A DNA stretch of 64,000 nt from assembly GCA_026225945.1 (NCBI GenBank), contig JAMJFZ010004075.1, positions 838,501 through 902,500 on the forward strand, given 5' to 3'. The position numbers and the translations under genes were made by a program. A model generated the notes under the pieces. It saw only the letters and a program-made list of their open reading frames with translations, had not been told where the DNA came from and made no database searches. Below are positions 24,441-36,985 of this stretch, one piece after another; the first letter of the stretch is position 1; each line of letters starts with the position of its first letter. This DNA comes from Cricetomys ansorgei. Taxonomy: Eukaryota > Chordata > Mammalia > Rodentia > Nesomyidae.

Positions 24441-26430
24441 TTGAGCCTCTAGAGATGTAAAAGGATGTGTTTGTTCTGTTTTGTCACAGTTGACCTGCCA
24501 CATAAGATGGCGCCCTCTATCCTTCTTCCTGTAACTGTTGTGAAGCCCAATGGACCGACCAGAGAGAATCTCCCCACCTCTGACTGCCTCCACCCGCTGT
24601 GTGTGCCTGCCCCGTTCCTACCCGGTGTCTCAGTGCTGCTTCCTCCAAGCTGGTCTCCCTATTGTCACCCCTACCTTCTCCATGGCTGTTCTCAACACAG
24701 TGTTTAGAGTCGCCTTTTAAACTCCCAAGCCTACCTGTCCTTCCTCTGTTGGATACCTGGCACGGCTCCTTCCAATTCTGTGCAGCACGGCCTGGGAAGG
24801 CTCCAGAGGCCCCTGTGCAATCGCTTTGTCCTTCAGTTGCCTCTCTGACATCTACTCTTCATCTTGCAAGTTCTGCCCAACCACACTGGCCTCCTCGCCG
24901 CTCTTTAAAAATGAGCTCTGGCCCTTGGAGTTCTGCACTGGCTGTTCTCCCGGCCTGGAATGCTGTTTCTGCAGATATACATACGGTTTATTTCCTCTGA
25001 GTCTTTCTCAAATATCCCCAGGAATGACTAACAAGTGAAGGAAATGGATTTTTAAAGCACCAGGTAACACTCTTCGAAGAGATTCACTCTGGTTCCCGGT
25101 TCATTTCAGAGTTCTCGCAGATAAGTTCTCCGTTCTGTCAGAGTTTCAAAATGAAAAGTGTGTGGATTCAGAGCTCTGAAGGATAGAGCTGCCCTCCTGT
25201 GCGTGGGAAAATGCCAGTCGGGATGCCAGTGATTCCCGGCTTTTCTTCCCCTTCATCCTTCACCTGAACAGTATTTCTCCAGGACTCCCCTGTACCATTA
25301 TTTTGCAGTGGCCATTGCCCTGCAGGTTCGTGCATCTTCAGCCGTGCATCACAGTTTGTGGTACTGGGTAGTAAGCCAGGCACAGAACACCCACAGCAGT
25401 GCTGGGAAGGAGGGCTGGGTCGCCAAGCTCAGCTGAAACCGCAGCTGCTCAGACTGGAGAGCCAGATGAGGAGGTGTAGGGGGGCGGGTTGGACTGAGAC
25501 TCAAGCTTAGATGAACAGATTTGGATCAATAAATGGGCCACAAGAGAGCTTGCATGAGGCGTGTGCCCTGTGCTGCTCCGTTCTTCATCTCCGGTCTCCG
25601 TTGCTGCACTAGCCTCTTCTTTTGGCCTAAACGCCTTCATGCTGCCCTGTCTCCACCCTTCAGGACTCTGTGCAGTCAGGACCTTCTCTAGAAAAGCTGG
25701 CGGGCCCGCCTTTGTCCCACACGGTCCCTGAGCTCTCTGTGTACCTCTGTCATCTTCATCATGCATGCTCTCTGTATTCTATAGCCTCGTGCATGCTCTG
25801 TGTGTCAGTGTTGGCTTCGCTTGCTCCCCCTCTTCTGGGAGCCCCCGATGGTCTGGCTTTTACCGTGTTTGGCTGCATACCCATATTCTTAGGATAGAAC
25901 ACAACTTACGACATGAGGCCTGGGGATTAGCTGAACATTCGGTCTGCTAGAAGAGGCCTTTCTTCTTGGTGAGGGCTAAGTCTGACGTGTCTACAAACTT
26001 GCAATCAGAGAAGAGCTTAAGAAATGATGAAATACTAAAATGAAAGTTTTTTTTTTTAAATCACTGTTTAGTTATATCACACAACTCAACAAAATAGAGA
26101 AAATATCCCAAAAGTGTTCAAATGATGTTAGATTAATGGTTCATCAATAGCTGGAATACTGTTAAATCTCTTAGGGCCTGAGAAAGCTAACGAGAATCAG
26201 CGCAAACTGGAGGACTCTGTGGCCGTCACAGTTCTCGGCGGTTCCAGCCTTACAGAGAGATAGAAATCATGGACGGTCTCTTCACCCCTGGGGTAGGACC
26301 CTACCTGGGCCTCACCCTAGCACAGATGGGGTAACCAGGTGAGAGGACACTTGGTAGACGTGTCCAGGGACACACGTCCAACCCACGTACAATGAGGGTT
26401 GCTGAGCAAAGCAACACCGGGAATGCATTT

Positions 26431-26532
26431 CCTTTTTTCTTGTCTTTCTCTCCTCCCCTCTCCTTCTCTTTCTCCCTCTCCCTTCCATTCTCCTTCCTCT
26501 CCCTACTCTTCCTGTCTCTCCCTCTTTTCCTT
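26431..26532. repeat. Polypyrimidine (CT-rich) tract
   Basis: About 100 bases that are almost all C and T on the + strand. The corresponding minus-strand open frame is Arg/Glu/Gly-rich low complexity. Confidence 0.85.
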
Positions 26533-27069
26533 TCTGTGCACCAGAAAACGGTGAGATGGTGAAGCAGCTCAAACTAGAGTCTGGAAATCTTCACTACACC
26601 TCTAACAATATGGCCCTGGACATTGACTCATTCCGTGCCCCTTTCTGCCTCAGTTCCCTCATCTCTAGTACAGCCAGGCTGGGCTAGATCACCTCCAAGG
26701 TCCTTCCCTCCTTGAGGACTTTATATTTCTAACACGGTGACTAATCAAGGTAACCAGAGAAAGAGCAAGACTGGAGGAAAGTAATAATGGATTCTGTTTT
26801 TTAGAAAGCCTGGATTTGAGCTACTGGTGATATATGTGGGTATAAATGACAAGAATTACTTGAAAAAGCCAGCCTGATCTTGGACTAGAACTATGAGTGG
26901 ATTTGAGTATAGCAATAAGAGTCAATTCGGGTGTAAGCTTTGAGGCCAACTAAGCAGGTGGTGAATGAGCAGGTTGTATCTCACAGTACTCTGGTTGAGT
27001 TCAGTTTAGGCTTGTAACACATCTGACTTCCTCTATCGCTCTACATTCTGTGGACCAACAGAGGGTGGT

Positions 27070-27420
27070 GTACCAGTTCCTTTTCTACTGCTGTGATAGA
27101 AACAGCATGATCAAGGCAACGTACAAAAGAGAGCATTTAATTGGACTTACAGTTTCAGAGGGTCAGCGTCCACGACGACAGAGCAGTCATGGTGGCAAGA
27201 ACCGCTGGGCACGTACATCCTGATCTGCAAGTGGGAGGTGGAGACAGAGTCTTTCTAAAGCGCATGAGTAAAGCCTAGCCCTAGCGACACACCTCCTCCA
27301 ACAAGCCTGCACCTCCCGATCCTCCCAAGTGATCCCAACAACTGGGGGCCAGGTATTCAAACCTGGTGTTCAAACATATGAGGGCCATTCTTGTTCAAAT
27401 CACTACATTCCACTCTCGGG
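27070..27420 (-). mobile_element. MaLR-type LTR, antisense (first of a tandem pair)
   Basis: It starts ctgctgtgatagaaacagca, then caaggcaac, a catttaattgg tract, the cctccaacaagcctgcacctcc block, and ends with ttcaaacatatgagggcc. It is the same family as the LTR at 46735-47070. It is followed after about 420 bp by another LTR in the same orientation. Confidence 0.6.
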
Positions 27421-27834
27421 CCTGTAGCCTTGTGGCTATATCATAATGCAAAAAGTATTTAGTCCAACTTTGAAAGTCCCCATAGTCTTTCACAGCCCAA
27501 AGTCCAAGTCTCTCCTTCAATTCAGGGCGATCTCTTAATTGTAAACCTCTATATAATAACACTGGGACAAGGGCAGAAAGCAGTCACAGCTTTTGGCACG
27601 GTCTCTAGCCCAGTCACTAGTGTCGCTCCCCTCTGGGCCCTTTTGAGCTGGGCCGCCGCCGTAGCACACACTGCTCTCAGCACGCTGTCCTCTGAGAGCC
27701 GGCCGGGTTGGCTCATTAATCCCTTCTTCCTATCCCAAAGTCTTACACATTTCACAAACAAACAAACAAACCGATATGGTCAGGTCTGTCACAGCAATAG
27801 CCCACTCCTTGGTTATATATATATATATGTATGT

Positions 27835-28190
27835 ATTTTATTAGTTTCTTTTGCATTACCGTGATACAACACAATGGCCAAGGCAATTTATAAAAGAAAA
27901 TCTTTAATCGGGTTTATGGTTTCAGAGAGTTAGAATCCATGATGGCAGAGCAAAGGCATGGTGACAGGAACAGCTGAGAGCTCATCTCTTGATCTGCAAG
28001 CAGGAGGCAAAGCAAGGGAACATGGGAACAGTGCAAGTGTTTTGAAACCCCAAAGCCTGCCCCCAGTGACGCATATCACCCAACAAGGCCACACCTCTCC
28101 ATCCTTCCCAGATAGTCCCACCAACTGAGGACCAAGTATTCAAACTAAGAGTCTTTGGGACCATGCTCATTCAAATCATCACAGATGGGG
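27835..28190 (-). mobile_element. MaLR-type LTR, antisense (second of a tandem pair)
   Basis: It reads ttgcattaccgtgataca, aaggcaatttataaaag, the catgatggcagagca block, aacaaggccacacctctcc and ends with catgctcattcaaatcat. It is closely related to the copy at 27070-27420 and lies in the same orientation. Confidence 0.6.
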
Positions 28191-31100
28191 AGCAGTATGT
28201 TGTTCATGTTTTCTGAGTCCTGTGGTGTAACTGTTCTCGCAGTGGCTGTTTTCAGTTGCCGGTGGAAGAGTCCAGGGAAGGGAGCTGGGAAAGGAGGAAC
28301 AGGGTCCTGCCACTGTAAAAGACAACAGATATAAATACCCTCCTAAGCACAGATAACAGTAATGTGTGGCAAAAAGAACAAGGAGTGATGAGCCACTGCC
28401 TCTGTATTTAATGTACTTTAAATGAATATGATTTAGTTCTTTAAATGCCTGTGTTTAACAGTTAGCCTGTAGGATTCCTGAAAATGCCTTATCAAGCATT
28501 GTTTAAAACAGTCCAATTTACCTTGTTTTCATAAGTGGTGTGAGCCAGCTCCACACAGTACTGATGCTAAGATTACACAGGAAATGTCCAGACAAGATGA
28601 GAACCTTGGTCTACATGATACTGATGACTAGACTCTTAACCACTAGTCTATCATTTATAAAGCTCAAAGTCATACTCAGCTTATAATTTTTTAAGCTGCA
28701 TATTGGATTTGAAAAAAAAATATGGTCTTAGGTGTCATTTGGTAGAATGGACTAGCTTCTAGGAGAACCACAAGTCAGGAAAACCAGAGTGCCATTGCTC
28801 GTTACAGCTCACTTCTTAGGAGAAATAATTTAACCTCATCCTTCCAGAACTACAGCTCACTTGTATTGAAAAAGAAATACAGGATTATAAAAACCTTTTC
28901 ATTTATCTTCTGAACTGGACATGTAAAATTTAAATGGCGGTCATATGATTTCTTATTTCATATAACTACCTTGGTCATGGTGAAAAGGAAAGATAAGGAA
29001 TGCATACTTTTAACATCTACTGTTTAATAGAAGGTTCTTGTAGGCAAAAATGAATAACGGGTCTTTGAATTAGATTAGGTAAGAATGGGACATCTGGCAA
29101 CAATCGTAAGATCCCTTGATGAGCAATGTCTCAGGAGAGTCAGATCAGGCCTCCCATCCCTGGAAAAAATAAGTTTGAAGAAGTTTCTCACTTTTCGGAA
29201 AGCACACTTAACTGATGCTTCTCCTCCATTCTCTGTCTTGGGACACGACTTACACACAGAATTTCACAAACTGGTCAGGAAACTCTATTTGATCTTCGGT
29301 GAGAATAAAGCCGGGCATAAGCTCTAGCTAGATAGCAGCTTCTACTCAAGGGCTGGCGAGCCAAGAAGCTCAGAGCATCGCTGTGCTGTAAGAGGGAAGT
29401 ACCATGACTTGGTTCTCTCAGTCACAAAGGGGAGAGTGCTCCACTGTAACATGGGGGGAAGCTGCGATTAACTTGGCCACTAGAAGCCGAAAAGAACAAG
29501 AAACTGTGTGCTCAACAACAGTGACTCAGCTTCAAGACGGGCAGCCTGTTTCTGGCTGATCGAAGCTCTGAGTCATTGTACAGCCAACACAGAATTGGCC
29601 AGCGTGCTTCCATCCTGCCGTCTGCAGACTTCTCTCTATAGTATTCGAGCTCTTCACTCAGATTGGAAAAAATAAAGCCATTCAAAAAGAATGTTTGGCT
29701 ATCCAGATGTTTTTGATAAATATGGCAATCTTTAACTAGCCACATCAATACCCCCCCATTATAATTTACATTCTATAAACAATTCATTCAGCAGTCACTT
29801 GGTCTATTAAAAAGCTTTTGTTGGGCCACACTCTATATCAGGCTTGGCCAAGACCCTGTTTGTGTTTCTCAGAAGGGATAATAAATGTGTGTGGATAAGC
29901 ACCATACCAGGCAGAATCAGAGCTGCGGACTTCAACTGGATGCAGTGAAGTAGATTGTTCCACAGTGTTCAGGGGGATGTCTCTGCTTTCTTCTTTAGTA
30001 ATTTATTATCGCTTAGCAATGCGCTTAGCAAGGTCACTAAGAGGTTGTACAGGATATATGGGTCTGAGCATGGTGGTTACATTACTCATTGGTCATCAGC
30101 CACAGCGCTGCTAGGATGAGAGAAACGGCTGGGAATGATACAGGAACAGGGCTTGGACCACATCTACTTAAGATGGATATGCCTGTCACGGGGAGCCTGG
30201 CCCTGCACATACATCTTCTTTGCGTTGATGAGCAGACCAAAGACAGTTATAGAAAAGGAGTGGACAATGGAAGCTTAGTAACAGGTTATCATCAATGAGG
30301 TCAGCTTTCCCTCTGCCCAGCCATGGCCCCTTTCCTCCATCTTGGAGTGGGAAACCAGTCTAGGCTGGTCCACGGTACTCAGTCCCTTGGCCTTCATTCA
30401 TGTGGCTCAATCTTCCTCCACACACAGCCCCATCTTGGATAGCTAGTCGGCTCCATTAGCAGCTGGGAAGGATTTCCTCCCTGTCAACAGCCGCAGCTCT
30501 CTGCTGAGACACGGGTTTGGAACACACTGGTGAAGCCAGTTTCCTAACTTCCTGGCCAGCAAAGGGTCCGGGTGACAAAGGGAGCCACCCCCTCCCAGCT
30601 GAGCAGAGATCAAATCCCAGATTCCTGTGCAGGAAACACAGTCATCGGCTGGGCTGTGAAGAAGCCTCAGGTTTGAACACGGTAAAATATTTCCTCTTTT
30701 CTCCTTAGTTTGAAGAAAAAAAAGAATTCCAGTTTCAGATTTATACCCCCAGTAGTTCACTGAAGAGAAAGCAAATAATCGCTTGGCCTGAAAGATTCTG
30801 GCAGAAATATTCGAGTCATAAAATATTAGCCAAGCATCTTTTTGGATATTGTAATATAAACTTTGTGGAGAGCTGAGTGGCTGGTGCCAGGGCAAAGCTG
30901 AAAGCTTCTCCTCAGAGGCCCCTCCAGCTCCCTTCTCTAGAGACTGATCCTTGGGCCAAAAGCACCCAGCTTTGGGCTGCAATGCAAGGAATTACCCAGC
31001 CGGGCTGCTCTAACACCTCTCCTCCCTCTTCAGGGAATCTTGAGGGGAAAGGCTGTTTATTTGCTCTGCGGAAGCCATTTCTTGAGATAACAGTGCTAGG

Positions 31101-31216
31101 GTCTGAGATAAAGGGAGTGAACTGAGAACTGTCAAAAACAACAGTTGTGATAGTGGGCTGAAGAGCTCTCATGCACTTACTCTGGCACCCATCAGGACTG
31201 CACTGCCGTGCTGGGG

Positions 31217-31268
<52 letters not shown>
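31217..31268. repeat. GT dinucleotide run
   Basis: About 26 GT units with one AT interruption. Confidence 0.95.
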
Positions 31269-31269
<1 letters not shown>

Positions 31270-31819
31270 GCAGCTGTGAGGGTGGGCAGGGGAATGGAGC
31301 ACCACGCCTTTGTTGTATTTGCCACGCGAGGAGTGCTCCATGGGGAGTTTCAAGGCCTCTCTACCTCTAGTTCTTGAGTCCTCTGTTTTCTGTGGGAATA
31401 ACTTGTGTCCAGAACAATAACCGGCAACACCGTGTCTGATGGTCTCGGCCAGGAATAGTGTGTGCCAACCACTTCTGTAGACATTGACCAGACAGCCCAG
31501 CTTTGCAGACCCCAGCCTAGAATGACCTCCTCCGTCCTCCATGTGTTTTCACATTCGGTCATCACCCCCACCTCTCCCTCTGTGTTTAAGGACAGACAGG
31601 CAGAACCCCTGCCTGTTTTACATTGAGTCACACCGGCCACCTTTCATAATGTGGATGAGCCTTGGACAATAAAGTCTGCCTCTGCCGAAGACAGCAACAC
31701 CGACACCTTCCTTGATTTTTTATTCAATATCACAGTGTCCACTCTTCCTGGAATTTCAGCTTCCTGGCTTTGGCTTATAGATTTCAGACTAGTCAGCCCT
31801 TAGAATCATGTGATATGAT

Positions 31820-31869
31820 CTTCCTTCCTTCCTTCCTTCCTTCCTTCCTTCCTTCCTTCCTTCCTTCCT
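31820..31869. repeat. CTTC tetranucleotide run
   Basis: About 12 copies of ttcc. Confidence 0.95.
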
Positions 31870-31897
31870 ACCTTCTTTAGTTTTTTCTTTCTTTTTA

Positions 31898-31902
<5 letters not shown>

Positions 31903-31945
<43 letters not shown>
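31903..31945. repeat. TG dinucleotide run
   Basis: About 21 TG units, directly before an antisense B1. Confidence 0.95.
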
Positions 31946-31946
<1 letters not shown>

Positions 31947-31954
31947 CATCCATT

Positions 31955-32085
31955 CATCCCCTGGCTTTCCCACAGCTCACTATGTAGTACCAGGCTGACC
32001 TTGAACTCACCGGAAGCCACCTGCCTCTGTCAACTGACTGCTAGGATTAAAGGCATGAGCTGCCGCACCAGGCACAGTCTGGTTT
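31955..32085 (-). repeat. B1 SINE, antisense
   Basis: cagctcactatgtagtacca, ccttgaactcaccggaagcc and ctaggattaaaggcatgagc. It adjoins the TG run at 31903-31945. Confidence 0.82.
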
Positions 32086-32814
32086 CTTAAAATTCATCTC
32101 TTTCTCTTTAGAGAAGACTTGGATAGATATTCCCTGAGAACACCAGCTAAGGCGCCTTCATTTTTACTGCTCATTTCTCTAACAGCCATGCACTTACAAA
32201 TGAGCTGGAGGTTTTGGAATTTGTCCAGCTCCAGGTTCTAAGGGGCTCTATGCTTCGGGCAACCCCCCCAGGTAGCAATGACCCTGCTTCCCTGTGACCA
32301 GATTTTCAATAGGAAAACTTTATGTAACCAACCTTTTGAGCCATACCATGATGTTAGTTTTCCAAGGTATTATTTGTATCAATTTTTATTCCACAAGTCA
32401 CCATTTTAGTTAATTCATTCTAATTACTATTATCTTAGTTTGGCGCCAGGTCTTTGCTGTTATATAATCTGTGATAAACATAGTCACATACTTCGGCCAG
32501 CAGCAGTCTGCATTCCTCAAGGTTATATTGCCTAGTAATATTGTAGCTATCGTAGCTTGTGTAAAAACACTCTCTGGTGTTTACACCATGGCAAGATAAC
32601 CTAACAGCACATTTCTCAGACCGTACCTATCATATTTAACTGTATCCTTGCATGTACAGACATCTCAGCATACAACTCTGGGTAAATGTTGCTTAAGAAT
32701 TCTTGACCCAAGATACATATGCTGTTCAGATCTTAGAAATATATTTTCTTTTGGGGGTGCAGAGTTCTTAAACTAGTGTGCGCAAACCTTAGGGTCAGTC
32801 TAGCACTGCATAAA

Positions 32815-32925
32815 CTGGACATGGTGGACATACCTGTAATCCCAGCCTTCAGGATTGGGGTTCTAAAGGATATGAAGTTAAAAATTATCATCTACAAAGT
32901 AAGTCCAAGGTCATCCTGGCTTCAA
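32815..32925 (+). repeat. B1-like SINE fragment, sense, diverged
   Basis: atggtggacatacctgtaat cccagccttcagg, then aagtccaaggtcatcctggc. Confidence 0.6.
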
Positions 32926-33869
32926 TTAGATTATCCAAATATACTCACACCCAAAGTCATTGCTTCTGCAGCAACTTGATTCTGTGTGTTCAGCTCCTGA
33001 ATTCAAGGTTTTCAGGTTTTTGACAGGGCGCCTACATTGTCACAATGTGCTGCTTAGGAGCGCCTTATCAAAAAGCGTCCTCTGAATTTACTCGCATAGT
33101 CTCATGTCTGTCACACAGTAATATTACTTGATTATCTCTTCACTCTATGCTATAGGTGGCCTGTGGCCTGCTAGAAGCTGAATAGAATTAGTTCAATAGC
33201 TAATCCTAAGTTAGTTTATGATATTAAATGGTACTGTGGGTGTATACTAGGAACCTGGTCTAGTCTGATGGTCAGGGGCACTTCCAGAAGAAGTGACAGG
33301 TGGGATGAGTTCTGGTTGTCTTGAGGATGTGGCGTTCAGTTCTGTTACCGCTGGCTAGTCTTCTGCCAATAGGTGAGGCTCTGCTGACAGAACATGGGGA
33401 GCCCAGTGCGTGGAGTCTGAAGGTCTGCAAAAAGTCTATTAGAGATGCGACTCCCCGTTTCCCACTGTCGTGGAAATGCCACTCAGTGGCACCCATCTGC
33501 TCCTTGATGGATTCAGTTTCCCTTGACAAAGCTGAAGACCCCGTGCTCCCCATCCTAAAGAACTAGTTGTTTTAAGGTGACTTATCATACAGTCATCATC
33601 CTGAACACCCCCCACCACAGCTCCTTCCATTAATACAGATTTATGACAGCTGAGAAGAAGACACACTGCAAAGCTGCAGGATTCAAGAGTGTGGCGTTAA
33701 CATAAAATAGACATAGGCTAGCAAAACTCAGGCTCCTGGAGTCGAGATATTCATGGCCAATTGATTGTTTTAAAGATGTGTTTTTATTTTAAGTGTGTGT
33801 GTGTGTGTGTCTGTGTGAGCGTATACCTTGTCTATACTGGGCTCTGCAACCTATACAGGTCTCTGTTAT

Positions 33870-34680
33870 GGAGATGCTGGCCAGTCTGGGTGATTCCCAA
33901 GGCCCAGCAAAGGGGCCAAGTTTCCAGAGCCCTGAAGACAGAGTAACACACCGACACAGACTCACTTTCCACTCCACCTGCATTGGCTGAGCAGCTGCAC
34001 AGAGCAAAGGCCGCATCTCTAGCAAACAAAGGCAGCGTTGCCTCAAGAGTCGATTGCTTCTCCAAGGTGCCCACAAAAGTGGATTTGGGGAGGAATCCCA
34101 AGAATGAGCTGAGGAACGCTGAAGTTCTGAGACAGGAGAGATTGCGCAGGAGAATCTGGGCATGACGAAGCGAGCGACAGTTGAGGCAGAGGAAGCTACT
34201 TCACCAGCCCCTGCATCTTCAGAAGACAGTAGTATTCCAGAAGAGTTCCTGGAGACACTAGAAAAAACCAAGAAGGCCAGAGCCCCAGGAGGAATCTCAG
34301 GAAAATGGAATGAAAGACCCAGCTGTCTCTTTCCCTAAAACTAAGAAAAAGAAAGCCAAGCGTTCTCGAGGAGGCGTTGGCTGCTGATCTTGAGGAGACG
34401 GTTGGTAGAAACACAAGTCTTCCCAAGAGGAAGCCCTCAAGTAAGGAGGGTGTGGCCAGTGAGCCAGAAGAGGCAGCAGAGCTGGGGTCCCCAAGAGGGA
34501 AAGGGAATTTCCTTCTAAGGAGGAGCTTGAAGCTGCTGCTGCCTGCTTGGACAGCACAAAAACAGAAAAAACTTCCCAAAAGCATCCCAGGAGGATTAGA
34601 AGGGACGTTGGCTTGGAGGAGGGGCATGCCCCAAGTTCCCACCCGGGATCGACTCCAATAAAAAAGTTCAGTACACACAT
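33870..34680 (+). pseudogene. Nop56: Nop56 processed pseudogene (C-terminal part, decayed)
   Basis: This intronless stretch reads as the C-terminal half of the box C/D snoRNP protein NOP56, whose living copy acts in nucleolar rRNA 2'-O-methylation. Landmarks in order are FHSTCIG (33967-33987), ANKGSVASRVDCFSKVPT (about 34022-34075), SETGEIAQENLGM (34126-34164), SPAPASSEDSSIPEEFLE (34198-34254), QENGMKDPAVSFPKTKKKK (from about 34298), and DLEETVGRNTSLPKRK (from about 34389). These match the Nop domain end and the KKE-rich tail of NOP56. It is broken: TGA at 33988-33990 replaces an Arg (a CGA to TGA change), and at least three frameshifts separate the landmarks. AATAAA lies at 34657-34662; the poly(A) tail is degraded into A- and CA-rich sequence. 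The 5' border is blurred. It lies inside an Fbxl13 intron in the same orientation. Confidence 0.85.
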
Positions 34681-34717
34681 ATGCACACACACACACTTGC
34701 TTCGTTTTAATTCTGTG

Positions 34718-34885
34718 CACCTGTGTGTATGTGTGAGTACATGCTGTATGTGTACGGGTACCTACAGAGGAGAGACCGGGCCATCAGATCCCCTGGAGCT
34801 GGAGTTATGGGTGGTTGTGGGCAGCCCAACGTGGGTGCTGGGAGCTGAGTCCATGTCCTCCAGAAGAGCACCCCTGGTCAACTGG
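34718..34885 (-). repeat. B2 SINE, antisense
   Basis: catcagatcccctggagctg, gagttatgggtggttgtggg and gtgggtgctgggagctgagt. It sits directly behind the Nop56 pseudogene. Confidence 0.82.
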
Positions 34886-35354
34886 GTTTTGACAGAGGTT
34901 CCAGGTCTGTTTGATGGAGGAAAGAATACTCCCTTCAACCGCAGTTCTGCGGTAACTGTCTACACACTAGAAATGTTGGCCTGTATTGGATTCCATCAAA
35001 AATAAAATCTTTGTGCATAAAAGGATGTTATTTTTTAAATGTAAAAACAATGGACAGACTGGGAAAAATAACTCCATTTATGCATTAAGAGTCTGGGATT
35101 CAGTATATATTCATTTATACTTTTATAATTCACCAACAATAAAAAAAAAGCCCAATTTAAAAGGAGGCAAGACATAAACATTTACTTCCCCAGAGAAGCC
35201 TGAGAAGCAACTTCTTGGCACAGGAGCTGGTACTCGGTGAAGCTGGTCACAGAGAGCATGCAATTGAAACCACAAAGGGGTGTGTCTCTTCAGGCCTACT
35301 CAGACTCCTCTAAAACGTATTTATTTTTATTTATTTTACTTTCTATTTATTTTT

Positions 35355-35540
35355 ATTGCTTTTATTTTTTGTGTCTATGCGTCAGTGCTTTGCCTCCGTG
35401 TATGGTTCACCACATGCGGGCCTGGCACCCCTGGAGACGGCAGAGCATCGGATCCCCTGGAACTGGGTTTCCGTGGGAGACAATGTGAGTGTGGAGAACA
35501 GAACCCGGACCGTCCACCAGGGCAGCTGGTGATCCCGACC
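35355..35540 (-). repeat. B2 SINE, antisense, tRNA-like end decayed
   Basis: ttgcctccgtgtatggttca, cggatcccctggaactgggt and a weakly preserved end. The TTTA-rich tract before it (35318-35365) would be its tail. Confidence 0.78.
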
Positions 35541-35939
35541 ACCGACCCGTCTCCCCGCCCTGTGCTTGGGAAGTTGGAGAGACAGAAAGTGAGTGTTGGC
35601 AGAGATCTGGAGAAACTGGAACCGTACAACTAGAACTGTAGAAAATAGATTGCGGGAGAGCGTGAACTGTGCTGCTGTAAGAACAACAGTCAGTTGCGCG
35701 TCTCCTTTAAAATTTAAGCTTTGAACAACAACAGCATCCAGCAATTCTACCGTCCTGTAATTACTGTGGAGAACTGAAAACCGACACTCAGGCAGACTTG
35801 CAGTATGTTCCCAGCAGCAGCGTTCAAACTGTGGGAAGGGTGGACAGTGACAGACAAACGTGCACGCTCAAATGTGGAATACCGCAGCGCAGGACAAAGC
35901 CACGGAAAGCAACAGTCCCTATCCCTGCTGCAGGCAGAT

Positions 35940-36435
35940 GCGACGCCATTCAAGGTGTCAACTTGACTACATCTGGAATGAATTAAAACCAAGAGGGATT
36001 TTTTTTTTTTTAAAATTCAATCGTTTGAGGTGATTTAAAAGACCCTAAATCTGAGACTTTTGAAGTGAGAAGATCTATCTTAAATTCAGATCTTTTGAGG
36101 TGGGAAGATTCACCCTAAATCTGGGCTACACCTTCCACTTTATATATACAGGACAGGAGAGAAGGAAGCTCGCTCTCTCTTTGCCTGCTTGCCCTCGCCA
36201 GCAAGTCCATTCCTTCACTGGCCTTAGAGCCTACTTCTTCGGGATTCCAGCGTTCACTAGGACCAGCCAAGGCATCCAGCCTTGCGGACTGGACAGCTAC
36301 TGGATTCTTGGACTCCCCGTTGGTAGACAGTTGTTGCTGTGTTAGCCGGACCACAGCCTGTAAGCCACACTAACAAATCCCAGATATGTTCTATCAGGTC
36401 CGTTCCTCTAAGAACTCGACTAATGCGGTAGATAA
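35940..36435 (+). mobile_element. ORR1-like MaLR solo LTR
   Basis: The sequence starts with a gtgtcaacttgac motif and has a TATA-like tttatatatac at about 36140-36150. It continues with the conserved block around gcaagtccattccttcactg and gggattccagcgttcac, and ends near gaactcgactaatgc, as in ORR1 LTRs. An internal imperfect duplication (a motif ending in ctttt/gtttgaggtg, then accctaaatctg) lies at 36010-36122. There is no internal retroviral sequence. Confidence 0.7.
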
Positions 36436-36775
36436 ACACAATGCTAAGTGAGACAGACAGCCAGGTCCAAAGGGCTGCACGCTGTGTAGCTGCATTTGTA
36501 TTAAACATATTAAATGCGCACAGAGAACAGGTCAGTGATGCCGAGGACCGAGGGGGGAGGGCGTGTGAGGAGCAGGTGCCTGGCTGACTTATGACGATGT
36601 TTTGGTGGCGATTATAAAACACCGACTAGTCAGTTGGCTTACTTAAACGGTTAATATTTGTATTATGTGCGTTTACGTCCTTAAGAACTAATGACAGAAA
36701 ATCAGGACTGGATGCTTCCCAACTTACGCCAGTCCTATTTTATGGCTTCAATTTTATTTATTTAAAAATTACACG

Positions 36776-36778
36776 TAT

Positions 36779-36854
<76 letters not shown>
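36776..36854. repeat. TTTA run followed by a GT run
   Basis: About 11 ttta units (36776-36822), then 15 GT units (36824-36854), ending at an antisense B3 some 250 bp before exon D. Confidence 0.95.
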
Positions 36855-36857
<3 letters not shown>

Positions 36858-36985
36858 GCCCATATCAAACTACAACTTGCCAGAATCAGTTCTCTCTTCC
36901 ATCACATAAGCTCTGAGTATTGAACTCAGGTTATCTGGCTTGGCAGCACATTTTCACTTACTGAGCTATCTCAGCAGCCCGTGGC
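36855..36985 (-). repeat. B3 SINE, antisense, with a TG tail
   Basis: aactacaacttgccagaatc, tctctcttccatcacataag, gaactcaggttatctggctt and tgagctatctcagcagcccg. Its tail is the GT run at 36824-36854. Confidence 0.82.

Noticed and set aside
30443..30982. 179-codon minus-strand open frame in non-repetitive sequence
   Set aside because: It shows no family resemblance, no splice or poly(A) context, and its composition looks random. Isolated frames of this length occur by chance in 64 kb of six-frame reading.
34196..34720. 174-codon minus-strand open frame rich in Ser/Leu/Phe
   Set aside because: It is the antisense of the Lys/Glu-rich tail of the Nop56 pseudogene, which reads as hydrophobic codons in reverse.
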